From positions 2,852,001 to 2,916,000 of the forward strand of contig NC_009706.1 in the NCBI RefSeq assembly GCF_000016505.1: a stretch of 64,000 nt of DNA, read 5' to 3'. Below are positions 16,731-24,183 of the stretch, in pieces; positions within the stretch are counted from its first letter, which is position 1; the number at the start of each line of letters is the position of its first letter. The notes below the pieces were generated by a model. The model was not told where the DNA came from. It did not search any database and worked only from the letters and a program-made list of their open reading frames with translations. This stretch comes from Clostridium kluyveri DSM 555 (GTDB lineage Bacteria; Bacillota; Clostridia; Clostridiales; Clostridiaceae). The position numbers and the translations under genes are program-made.

Positions 16731-17690
16731 TTATATATTCCTTTCAATGGATTTATCATTTTTATCTTTTTCCAAAAAATCCATAAGCAGCTGGATTCTT
16801 TCATTTTGCTTTTTTTGTAAGAATTCTGGTGTCCAATTATAAAAACCTTTTCCAGTCTTACTGCCTAAATTGCCACCGTCCACCTTACTTTTTAAAAGTT
16901 TAGAGGGTTCAGTATCGTTGCAAAGATCTTTAAATAGATAGGAAGATATATTATTAAATATATCAAGTCCTCCTAAATCTGCACTACATATAGGACCCGT
17001 AACTGGTAATCTTCTTCCATGGCCATATTCTATAGCCTTATCTACCTCTTCTGCCGTTGCAAATCCCTGTTCAACTATATATAATGCCTCTCTAAGCAAT
17101 GCAAGCTGGAGACGATTACCTATAAAGCCAAGGCACTCTTTCCTCATTTTAACCCCTTTTTTGCCTATATGCTCAATCCAATCCATAGTTATATCCACGG
17201 TTTTTGAATCAGTATGTTTTCCCGGTACCACCTCTACCAATGGGATAAACTGTGGTGGATTCCAAAAATGAGCAATAACCACCCTCTCAGGATGCTTTGT
17301 ATTTATTGCTATATCTGTGGGGCTGAGTCCTGAAGTATTAGAAGCCAAAATAACTTCAGGGGCACATATTTCATCTAGCTTAGAGAATACTTCTTGTTTA
17401 AGTTCTAAATCTTCAGCTATACATTCTATTACAAAATCAACGCCTTCTACCGCTTCTTCAATGGTTTTAACGCCCTTTATCCTTTTTAATATTTCTTTTG
17501 ATATATTGGTTTTTATTTTTCCCTTTTCCTCAAGGTTCTTAAGACTAGTTTTTATACTTGTAAACCCTCTTTCCAAACTGGCATCAGTTCTCCCGAACAT
17601 ATTTACATTTAATCCGCTTTCCGCACAAAGCTGAACTATTCCATTTCCCATAGTACCAGTACCAAGTACAGCTACATTTTTTATATCCAT
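16731..17690 (-). CDS. 3-hydroxyacyl-CoA dehydrogenase family protein
   Basis: NAD(P)-dependent dehydrogenase, 319 residues from the ATG at 17690. That start is preferred over 17735 because an AGGAGG site lies five bases upstream. It has a Rossmann GTGTMGNG at the N-terminus, SNTSGLSPT with the substrate-binding Ser, and the catalytic His in IAHFWNPPQFIPLVEVV. The C-terminal helical domain is present (FIGNRLQLALLREALYIVE). The HFWNPP form and the extra length differ from the butyrate-pathway Hbd (about 280 residues, HFFNP), so the substrate may not be acetoacetyl-CoA. No thiolase, crotonase or acyl-CoA dehydrogenase genes are adjacent. Confidence 0.85.
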   Translation of the reverse strand: MDIKNVAVLGTGTMGNGIVQLCAESGLNVNMFGRTDASLERGFTSIKTSLKNLEEKGKIKTNISKEILKRIKGVKTIEEAVEGVDFVIECIAEDLELKQEVFSKLDEICAPEVILASNTSGLSPTDIAINTKHPERVVIAHFWNPPQFIPLVEVVPGKHTDSKTVDITMDWIEHIGKKGVKMRKECLGFIGNRLQLALLREALYIVEQGFATAEEVDKAIEYGHGRRLPVTGPICSADLGGLDIFNNISSYLFKDLCNDTEPSKLLKSKVDGGNLGSKTGKGFYNWTPEFLQKKQNERIQLLMDFLEKDKNDKSIERNI

Positions 17691-17786
17691 AACATCCTCC
17701 TGAATTCTATATTTATAGATTATATTATAACCCATATTCCATATTTTTTAAAATTCAGGGCTTCCATTTTAATTTCCTGCATATAT

Positions 17787-17832
17787 AAAAATATAATGTT
17801 CGGCAATAAACACCTTTACCAAACATTATATT
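17787..17832 (-). terminator. Terminator of the opuC operon
   Basis: ATAATGTT (17829-17822) with AACATTAT (17800-17793), flanked inwards by GG/CC pairs, followed on the minus strand by ATTTTTATA. It lies about 35 bases beyond the stop of the permease/binding-protein gene. Confidence 0.6.
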
Positions 17833-17861
17833 TAATGCTTCCATGATGCTTCATCAGCACC

Positions 17862-19451
17862 TTATTTAATTAATCCCTTCTCTTTCAGGAAATCTTCTGC
17901 TATTACTTTAGGATCCTCACCATTATCTGCTCTATAATTCATTTCTCTCATATCCTCATCCGTAATTTTTCCTTCTAAGCTTAAGAGTATTGGTTTAATT
18001 TCAGGATACTTTTCTAATACATCTTCTCTCACCAAAGGAACTGCATAATAAGGAGGGAAAAAGTTTTTATCATCTTTTAGAAGTTTCAAATCAAATTTCT
18101 TAAGCAGTCCATCTGTAGAAAAAGCATCTGTTATCTGAGTTTCATCATTTTCAAGAGAAGAATATCTAAGTCCCCCATCTAGACCTTTTACAGTTTTAAA
18201 ATTTAATCCATATAATTTTTGAAGTCCCGGGTATCCATCATCTCTGTTAGCAAACTCCATAGTACAGCCTAAATTTATACTATTACTTATTTTTGTCAAA
18301 TCCGATATGGTATTTATATTATATTGATTTGACAATTCCTTTTTCATTGCCAGCACATAGGTATTATTAAATCCTAAGGGTTTAAGCCATTGCATACCAT
18401 AGTTTTTCTTAAAATAATCTTCTACTATATCATAAACACGGTCTGCATCGCTTATAGATTCTCGTTTCATTATATTTACAAGTCCTGTACCTGTATATTC
18501 CACATATAAATCTATATTGCCGGACTTCATGGCACTAAAAACCACACTGCTGCCTCCCAAATTTAATTTTCTATCTACTTTATAATCCGTATTGTACTCT
18601 ATTAAAGAAGAAACCATATTTCCAAGTACTATCTGTTCATTAAAGTTTTTTGAGCCAACTACTATGGTTTTTTTAGTTAATCCACTATACGTCATAAATG
18701 CAATAATACCCAATATCAATAAGGCCACCACTGTTAAAATAGGTTTTTTATTCTTTAATATTTTAGTAATATTTTTATTAGTTTTTTTCTTTGATTTTTT
18801 ATGTGAAACTTTTATACCTTTAGGCGTTACTATATCTTCAATCTTTCCTATAATAAAATCAAAGAATATAGCTAGAAAACAAGCTGGAATTGCCCCTGCC
18901 AGAATCATGTTATTATTAACAGTCTGTACTCCTGAAAATACCAGATATCCCAGTCCTCCAGCTCCTACAAAAGCTGCAATAGTCATAAGTCCCACTGCAG
19001 TAACTGCCGATATTCTTATGCCAGACATTATAACTGGCATTGCGAGAGGCAGTCTAACCTTTATTAAAATCTGACTTTTAGTAAGTCCAAGTCCCTCTGC
19101 AGCTTCAATTATAGAACCATCTATGTTAGTAAGTCCTGTAAAGGTATTTTTTATAATTGGAAGTAGGGAGTATAAAACTACCATGGCAATTGCAGGTTTA
19201 CTTCCTATCCCAAGCACCGGAATTAAAAAACCCAGTAAAGCCAGACTGGGTATAGATTGTATAACATTTGCAACTCCAATTACCCCGGTGGAAAGCTTCC
19301 TATTTCTTATTATAAACATTCCCAAGGGAATTCCTATGATCACAGATATTAAAACTGCGAACAGCGTTAGCTCTATATGTTCTATGAAAAGATTATATAT
19401 TTGTAATTTTCTATCTATGACAAATTGAAAAAAATTATTTATAGTATTCAC
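17862..19451 (-). CDS. Osmoprotectant ABC transporter, fused permease and substrate-binding protein
   Basis: OpuC/ProU-type importer subunit of 529 residues. Residues 1-215 form the permease with about five membrane segments and the EAA-type loop (AAEGLGLTKSQILIKVRLPLAMP). After a further anchor helix near residue 240, residues 255-529 form the QAT-binding domain (VVGSKNFNEQIVLGNM at the start, YVEYTGTGLVNI within), displayed outside the membrane. Such fusions import glycine betaine, choline or carnitine. The start is a GTG sharing a base with the ATPase stop (TAGTG). It forms an operon with the ATPase gene. Confidence 0.93.
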   Translation of the reverse strand: MNTINNFFQFVIDRKLQIYNLFIEHIELTLFAVLISVIIGIPLGMFIIRNRKLSTGVIGVANVIQSIPSLALLGFLIPVLGIGSKPAIAMVVLYSLLPIIKNTFTGLTNIDGSIIEAAEGLGLTKSQILIKVRLPLAMPVIMSGIRISAVTAVGLMTIAAFVGAGGLGYLVFSGVQTVNNNMILAGAIPACFLAIFFDFIIGKIEDIVTPKGIKVSHKKSKKKTNKNITKILKNKKPILTVVALLILGIIAFMTYSGLTKKTIVVGSKNFNEQIVLGNMVSSLIEYNTDYKVDRKLNLGGSSVVFSAMKSGNIDLYVEYTGTGLVNIMKRESISDADRVYDIVEDYFKKNYGMQWLKPLGFNNTYVLAMKKELSNQYNINTISDLTKISNSINLGCTMEFANRDDGYPGLQKLYGLNFKTVKGLDGGLRYSSLENDETQITDAFSTDGLLKKFDLKLLKDDKNFFPPYYAVPLVREDVLEKYPEIKPILLSLEGKITDEDMREMNYRADNGEDPKVIAEDFLKEKGLIK

Positions 19452-20581
19452 TAGATATCCACATCCTTATTAATAAACTGATTACTCATTACAGACAAAA
19501 GACTGCTTCTAGTAATAAGCCCTACTAAAGTTAATTTATCATCTATAACAGGAATATATCCCATTTTGTTATATTCCATTTTTTCTAAAGCGCTTACTAT
19601 GGAATCTTCAAAACTAACTGTTATCACCTCTGTTTCCATAATATCCTTTAGCCTCTTATTTTTATCCATATTAAGTCTGATTTTTTTCAAAGTAACAAGT
19701 CCTATTAGATTATTATTCTCATTCACCACAAGCAAACTATCTACATGATTTGATTTCATTATTTCAAGTGCTTGTACTACCGTTCTTTCTCCGCTTGATT
19801 TTATTGGATTTTTTATCATTATATCCTTTGCCTTAATTAACTCCGGCTGATTCCAAATTCTGTTTTCTCCGATAAACTCCCGTACAAAATCATTAGCTGG
19901 ATTTTTTAATATTTCTTCTGGGGTATCAAATTGCAGCACAGTACCCTTTCCCATAATACATATACGGTCAGCGAGTTTTAATGCTTCATCCATATCATGA
20001 GTTACAAAGACAATGGTCTTTTTAAAATTTTGTTGAATATTAAATATTTCATCTTGAAGTTGACCTCTTGTTATTGGATCCAATGCATTAAAAGGCTCGT
20101 CCATTAATATTATATCTGGATTCATGACCAGTGCTCTTACTATTCCAACTCTTTGCTGCTGTCCTCCACTTAATTCATTGGGATACTTGTTCATATAATC
20201 TTTAGGAGACATACCTACCAGAGTCAATAGCTCTTCCATCCTTTCCTGAATTTTTTTATTGTCCATTTTTTCAATATTAGGTATTAAAGATATATTCTCA
20301 GCCACAGTCATATGAGGAAAAAGGCCTGTCTGTTGTATTACATAACCTATATTTCTCCTAAGTTTGATAGTGTCCTCCTCTTCAATTTTATTTCTATTTA
20401 TAAAAATTTCACCTGAACTTGGAGTTATCAATTTATTGATCATTTTTAAAGTAGTAGTTTTTCCACAACCACTTGGGCCGATAAAAGTTACTAATTCTCC
20501 CCTATCTACATTTAAACTTATATTATTAATAATAGATTTGTTGTTTATAGTTTTGCTTACATTTTTAAATTCTATCAACAT
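19451..20581 (-). CDS. Osmoprotectant ABC transporter ATP-binding protein with CBS domains
   Basis: A 376-residue OpuCA-type ATPase. Walker A GPSGCGKTT, Q-loop YVIQQTGLFPHM, signature LSGGQQQRVGIVRAL, Walker B DIILMDEPFNALDP and the switch His in VFVTHDMDEAL are all present. Two C-terminal CBS domains (residues 250-370, MIKNPIKSSGERTVVQALEIM and the following repeat) are the regions that sense ionic strength or c-di-AMP in characterised homologues. The ATG at 20581 has GGAGGG upstream. The promoter overlaps an inverted repeat at 20602-20635. Confidence 0.93.
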   Translation of the reverse strand: MLIEFKNVSKTINNKSIINNISLNVDRGELVTFIGPSGCGKTTTLKMINKLITPSSGEIFINRNKIEEEDTIKLRRNIGYVIQQTGLFPHMTVAENISLIPNIEKMDNKKIQERMEELLTLVGMSPKDYMNKYPNELSGGQQQRVGIVRALVMNPDIILMDEPFNALDPITRGQLQDEIFNIQQNFKKTIVFVTHDMDEALKLADRICIMGKGTVLQFDTPEEILKNPANDFVREFIGENRIWNQPELIKAKDIMIKNPIKSSGERTVVQALEIMKSNHVDSLLVVNENNNLIGLVTLKKIRLNMDKNKRLKDIMETEVITVSFEDSIVSALEKMEYNKMGYIPVIDDKLTLVGLITRSSLLSVMSNQFINKDVDI

Positions 20582-20601
20582 AATCCCTCCTTTTAAAAAT
20601 C

Positions 20602-20635
20602 AGTAACAACTTTAATTTATCATAAAGTTGTCACT
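20602..20635 (-). promoter_or_regulatory. Operator-like inverted repeat over the opuC promoter
   Basis: AGTAACAACTTTA (20602-20614) and TAAAGTTGTCACT (20623-20635) pair with one mismatch around an 8-base centre. It overlaps a minus-strand TTTACA-17-TAAATT promoter. A GntR/RCK_C regulator is encoded next door and a related repeat lies before dapB, so this is a good candidate operator. Confidence 0.6.
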
Positions 20636-20926
20636 TTGTAAAGATTTCCGCCATTTATCCAACAGTAATATAAGACTTATATAAGTAAATAATAGTAAAA
20701 AATTGTTAAAAACTATCCATATTTTAATATAATATAACAAATTTACTATAAACCTGAAGCTTATATGGTCTTAAAAAATCTTTTTGTAATTTATATTAAA
20801 ATAAAAAAATTAAAGTTTTGAAATTTTAAAATAGTAATATCATATCTAATTATTTATCAAATCAAAAAATTTAAGTAAAAATACAAAATTAATTGTATTA
20901 TGTATACTAATATAGATGAAAATAAA

Positions 20927-20961
20927 AGAACATAGACTTTTTTAAATAAAATCTATGTTCT
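20927..20961 (-). terminator. Terminator of the GntR-family gene
   Basis: AGAACATAGA (20961-20952 on the transcript) pairs with TCTATGTTCT (20936-20927), followed by TTTATTTT, about 20 bases beyond the gene's stop. The rest of 20607-20979 is AT-rich with no coding signal. Confidence 0.7.
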
Positions 20962-20979
20962 CTAAATTATATATTTAAA

Positions 20980-21600
20980 TTAACAAATAAATTTTTTAAT
21001 TCTATAATAACTTGCTTCATCACCTATGGCTATAAAAACATCATCTTCTTCAAATACAGCATAGGGCCCTGGAGAAAGTATTAATTTGCCTCTTCTTCTT
21101 ATACCTATTATAGTGGCAAAAGTATTTTGCCAAAACCTACATTCAGATATAGTCTTTCCAATAATATCGAATCCCTTATATATTTTAAACTCAAAAGGTA
21201 TAAAAGAATTAGTGCTGGTAAATCTATTAGAATAATCTATAAGTTCATTAAGTACTCCTTCAATTTTTTTCTCTAATATATTCTTTTCATCCAATAAATC
21301 AAGCATTTCCTTTTTCAAGAAATTCATAGAATCTATATCCTTAAATTTGCCTATAAATTTTAAACAGTTATCTACAGATTTAACAATGATTCCACTGCCT
21401 TTCGTTACTTCCACAATATCCATATCATTTAAAAGAATCATTGCCCTTCTGATAGTTTCAGGAGAGACATTATAGTGGCTTGCAAGGGAGGATCTGCCAT
21501 AGAGTTTATCACCTATAGAAAAATCCCCAGCTACTATTCTATTCGCTATATCTATTGCTATTTTTTGATACACAGGTTTCATAACATATTGTGATGACAT
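20980..21600 (-). CDS. GntR-family regulator with C-terminal RCK_C domain (BusR-like)
   Basis: A 206-residue protein with an N-terminal winged helix of the GntR type (KIAIDIANRIVAGDFSIGDKL, then SLASHYNVSPETIRRAMILL). A helical linker (residues 75-115) leads to a C-terminal TrkA-C/RCK_C fold (residues 125-206, EFKIYKGFDIIGKTISECRFW and EEDDVFIAIGD). This layout is that of BusR, which represses an osmolyte transporter when RCK_C binds c-di-AMP. It is encoded beside an osmoprotectant importer whose promoter carries an inverted repeat, supporting the same role here. No strong ribosome binding site precedes the ATG at 21600; an internal ATG nine codons... further in is an alternative start only if the N-terminus is shorter. 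Confidence 0.82.
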   Translation of the reverse strand: MSSQYVMKPVYQKIAIDIANRIVAGDFSIGDKLYGRSSLASHYNVSPETIRRAMILLNDMDIVEVTKGSGIIVKSVDNCLKFIGKFKDIDSMNFLKKEMLDLLDEKNILEKKIEGVLNELIDYSNRFTSTNSFIPFEFKIYKGFDIIGKTISECRFWQNTFATIIGIRRRGKLILSPGPYAVFEEDDVFIAIGDEASYYRIKKFIC

Positions 21601-21807
21601 TTTAGATTTACTTTAAGACCGTCTAATCCTAAAGCAATTCCCCCTTTCAAATACATTCTTTAAGCCATTAATTAGTATAGATTATTCTTAGCTGTATGTA
21701 AATAATAATTTAACTAATTTATAAATAAAAATTACTGCTGCACAACATTCATAATAAAAATAAGTATAAATAAAAAAACAAAATATAATTAGTTATTAAT
21801 GACAACA

Positions 21808-21836
21808 AACAACTTTTATTGTATAATGAAGTTGTT
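21808..21836 (+). promoter_or_regulatory. dapB promoter with operator-like inverted repeat
   Basis: AACAACTT (21808-21815) and AAGTTGTT (21829-21836) flank a TATAAT box (21822-21827). The half-sites match the core of the repeat at the opuC promoter (ACAACTTT/AAAGTTGT). Binding of a regulator here would block RNA polymerase directly. Confidence 0.5.
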
Positions 21837-21866
21837 GATATTGTTAAATACTAATTTATATCAAGA

Positions 21867-21912
21867 GAAGAACTTATCCAGGCGCATTAGCTAATTACCG
21901 CGTTCGGATAAA
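21867..21912 (+). ncRNA. Short structured element in the dapB leader
   Basis: GAAGAACTTATCCAGGCGC opens the element and GCGTTCGGATAA closes it. TTATCC (21874-21879) pairs with GGATAA (21906-21911), and an inner GCGC/GCG stem is possible. The same opening and closing sequences occur in the larger RNA at 53305-53388. It may be a regulatory leader; the class is unknown. Confidence 0.4.
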
Positions 21913-21947
21913 TTAAACTTTATAAAAATAAAAAGGAGGTAACTAAC

Positions 21948-22763
21948 ATGATTAAAGTAGGATTAATAGGTTTAGGTAAAACAGGACACCATATAGCCCG
22001 AGGAATTTCAGAACAAAACAATATGAAAATCGTAGCAGCAATATGCAGCCCTAAAAGTACAAAAAAAGGTATGAACTTAGGAGAATTACTTGGAACTCAT
22101 AAAACAGAAATAAAAATAAGCACTTCTGATGAGCTTCAATCCATTATTTTTAAAACTAAGCCAGATGTAATTGTAGACTTCTCAAAGCCTTCATCTACTA
22201 TGGAAAATGCTTTGACAATCTCCAAGATGAAAGTAAACTTAGTAATAGGTACTACGGGTTTTACTAAAGATGATATCAGTAAATTTCAAGATATGGCTTA
22301 TAGATTTAATAACGGCATAGTGTACGCTCCAAATATTACTTTAGGAGTCAATGTAGTAATGCTTTTAAGCAATATTGCTGCAAACATATTAAACAAATAT
22401 GATTTTCAAATTACAGAAATTCACCATAAAAATAAAAAAGACGCACCCTCTGGTACTGCTTTAAAAATATCTTCTGAAATAGAAAATGGACTTGAATCCG
22501 CGGGAATATATAACAAAAACATACCTATAAATTTTGTACGTGCTGGTGGTGTAGTTGGAAAACATCATGTTCTCATAGTAGGGGATAATGATAAAATAGA
22601 AATAAGCCATGAATCCTTTTCAAGAAAAGCTTTCGCCGAAGGAGCCATCAATGCAGTAAACTATATCTATAAAAAATCTGGATATTATGAAATGAAAAAT
22701 ATACTAGATCTTAAAAGAATACTTTATAAATATATTGATACCATGGATAGCGCTTTATGTTAG
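21948..22763 (+). CDS. dapB: 4-hydroxy-tetrahydrodipicolinate reductase family protein
   Basis: A 271-residue NAD(P)H-dependent reductase of the lysine/diaminopimelate pathway. An N-terminal Rossmann motif GLIGLGKTGHHIA is followed by the DapB signature EIHHKNKKDAPSGTA near residue 160, which carries the catalytic His and Lys. VIGTTGF and YAPNITLGVNVVMLL are also typical. The ATG follows AAGGAGG. It stands alone, without dapA or lysine genes, behind a leader with an operator-like repeat and a structured element, so it may be a second, specially regulated copy. Diaminopentanoate dehydrogenases are distant relatives but lack this signature. Confidence 0.88.
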   Translation: MIKVGLIGLGKTGHHIARGISEQNNMKIVAAICSPKSTKKGMNLGELLGTHKTEIKISTSDELQSIIFKTKPDVIVDFSKPSSTMENALTISKMKVNLVIGTTGFTKDDISKFQDMAYRFNNGIVYAPNITLGVNVVMLLSNIAANILNKYDFQITEIHHKNKKDAPSGTALKISSEIENGLESAGIYNKNIPINFVRAGGVVGKHHVLIVGDNDKIEISHESFSRKAFAEGAINAVNYIYKKSGYYEMKNILDLKRILYKYIDTMDSALC

Positions 22764-22867
22764 CATAAAATCAGTTTTTTATAACTTTCAAATATTTTAC
22801 CTATTAACAATTTCACATAATAATATAAATTCATTTCTTACATTATAATTTCACCATAAAAAATCAA

Positions 22868-22909
22868 AAATTTAGAGGCTTATCATAATTATGATAAGCC
22901 TCTAAATTT
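22868..22909. terminator. Bidirectional terminator, 42-bp perfect palindrome
   Basis: A 21-bp perfect inverted repeat centred at 22888/22889, flanked by A- and T-runs, between the convergent dapB and toxin-locus genes. Confidence 0.75.
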
Positions 22910-22958
22910 GCAGAAAATTCTTGATTATATATTCTCTCATGCAGAATATATTGGTAAT

Positions 22959-23288
22959 TTAATCATTTGAGCTGCTTATATCAAAAAGGTTTTCAATAAC
23001 TTTTATCCATATGTGATTATTTCTATTAAATAAATCGTCCAACGGACTTCCTCTTTGTATAATAAATTTTTGCTCACCTGTAACTTGCCCATCATACATG
23101 GAAACCACATTCATACCGTTTAGATAAATATTACGTGCATTACCATAAGTTATCTGTTTTGTCTCAAATCTGTCCAAACTAAACTGTTGGGTTCCAGCTG
23201 TATTTCCAGGATTTTCTCCATCCCTTATATAAATTGTAATAGCTAGCTTTTTATCCGTACTGTTTGTAAAATTTTTTATTCCCGCCAT
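22959..23288 (-). CDS. Small beta-rich protein of the putative toxin operon (unknown)
   Basis: 109 residues, no signal peptide or membrane segment. Alternating hydrophobic strands (KKLAITIYIRDG, QQFSLDRFETKQITYGNARNIYLNG, EQKFIIQRGSPLDDLF) suggest a small beta-sandwich. I do not recognise a family. The ATG at 23288 has a GAGGTG site and lies 38 bases after the preceding gene, so it is probably the last gene of the four-gene operon that begins at 27753. It could be a carbohydrate- or membrane-binding accessory, or an immunity protein; the sequence does not decide. Confidence 0.7.
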   Translation of the reverse strand: MAGIKNFTNSTDKKLAITIYIRDGENPGNTAGTQQFSLDRFETKQITYGNARNIYLNGMNVVSMYDGQVTGEQKFIIQRGSPLDDLFNRNNHIWIKVIENLFDISSSND

Positions 23289-23326
23289 AAAGCACCTCGT
23301 AATTTTAACATTTTAATTTAACCATC

Positions 23327-24148
23327 TTAAAGAAGCTTAGCCTTATTTGAAAAATCATATGCTTCCATTGCAACCCTTTCCCATTCCGATATAGCTACAC
23401 TAATATTGATACTGACTATAAAAGGTTCATCTATTTGAATCTCTTTATTAAATATTAAATCAATATAGTCTAAATCCTCCCTAATTGAGGCCCAAACACC
23501 TCTAAACCTCTGTATATCTGCCAATGGAGGTGTATGTATTTTAATCATAAGTAAAGAGAGTTCAACCACAGCTTGAATTGTTTGTTGTACAATATCCATC
23601 CCGCAAGCATTTTTCATTTTGGAATTAGAATCTATATTTATTATCCAATCATTTGCCCTTATATACATATACTGTTGACATTCCCTATATGTATTTTCAA
23701 TAGAATTAGAAAAATCTATCAAATCCTCTATTACTATTGATGATAAGTTAATAATATTTTCAATCTCATTAATACAATTTAAAATAGCCTTATGAAATAG
23801 TAGTCTATCATGTTCTGAGGGCTTCATGCCCTGAACAGAACATAAAATATCCTTAAGCTTACAATATTCTACTTTTACCGTTTCCATTCCAAATTTATAC
23901 AAATAATCTGAAAGTTTAATGATATTTAAGAATATAGACTCCTCCCATTTAACTGCACACTTTTTAAGTATCTGAAAAGATGAAATGAATGCCTTAATGT
24001 TTTCTTCGGCTTCGCTTCCTATTTTTATAATTTGATTTGCATAACTTTTAATAATACTCCACTCGTCAATAGTAACTTCAAATGGAGTATTGTTTGAAAT
24101 TTTTAACAAATCAGGTCCAATTCCTTTTATCGATTCTAATATTTTCAT
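23327..24148 (-). CDS. Alpha-helical protein, possible second subunit of a pore-forming toxin
   Basis: Predicted to be almost wholly alpha-helical, 273 residues from the ATG at 24148. That start is chosen for its AAGGAG site; an upstream ATG at 24181 has none. The C-terminal part carries FRGVWASIREDLDYIDLIF followed by a helix ending WERVAMEAYDFS. This parallels MEGIWGSLSDDFNNIL...AIDAWAKAAAIADNYR in the first gene of the operon, so the two proteins are probably distant relatives, as XaxA and XaxB are. No obvious membrane hairpin is visible. The family assignment is an inference from this motif and gene order. Confidence 0.6.
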   Translation of the reverse strand: MKILESIKGIGPDLLKISNNTPFEVTIDEWSIIKSYANQIIKIGSEAEENIKAFISSFQILKKCAVKWEESIFLNIIKLSDYLYKFGMETVKVEYCKLKDILCSVQGMKPSEHDRLLFHKAILNCINEIENIINLSSIVIEDLIDFSNSIENTYRECQQYMYIRANDWIINIDSNSKMKNACGMDIVQQTIQAVVELSLLMIKIHTPPLADIQRFRGVWASIREDLDYIDLIFNKEIQIDEPFIVSINISVAISEWERVAMEAYDFSNKAKLL

Positions 24149-24183
24149 TTTTAATTTAATCTCCTTCATTAAAATATTCAATT

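Noticed and set aside
17690-17735. Longer N-terminus for the dehydrogenase
   Set aside because: The AGGAGG site lies inside this extension and the Rossmann motif begins directly after the ATG at 17690.
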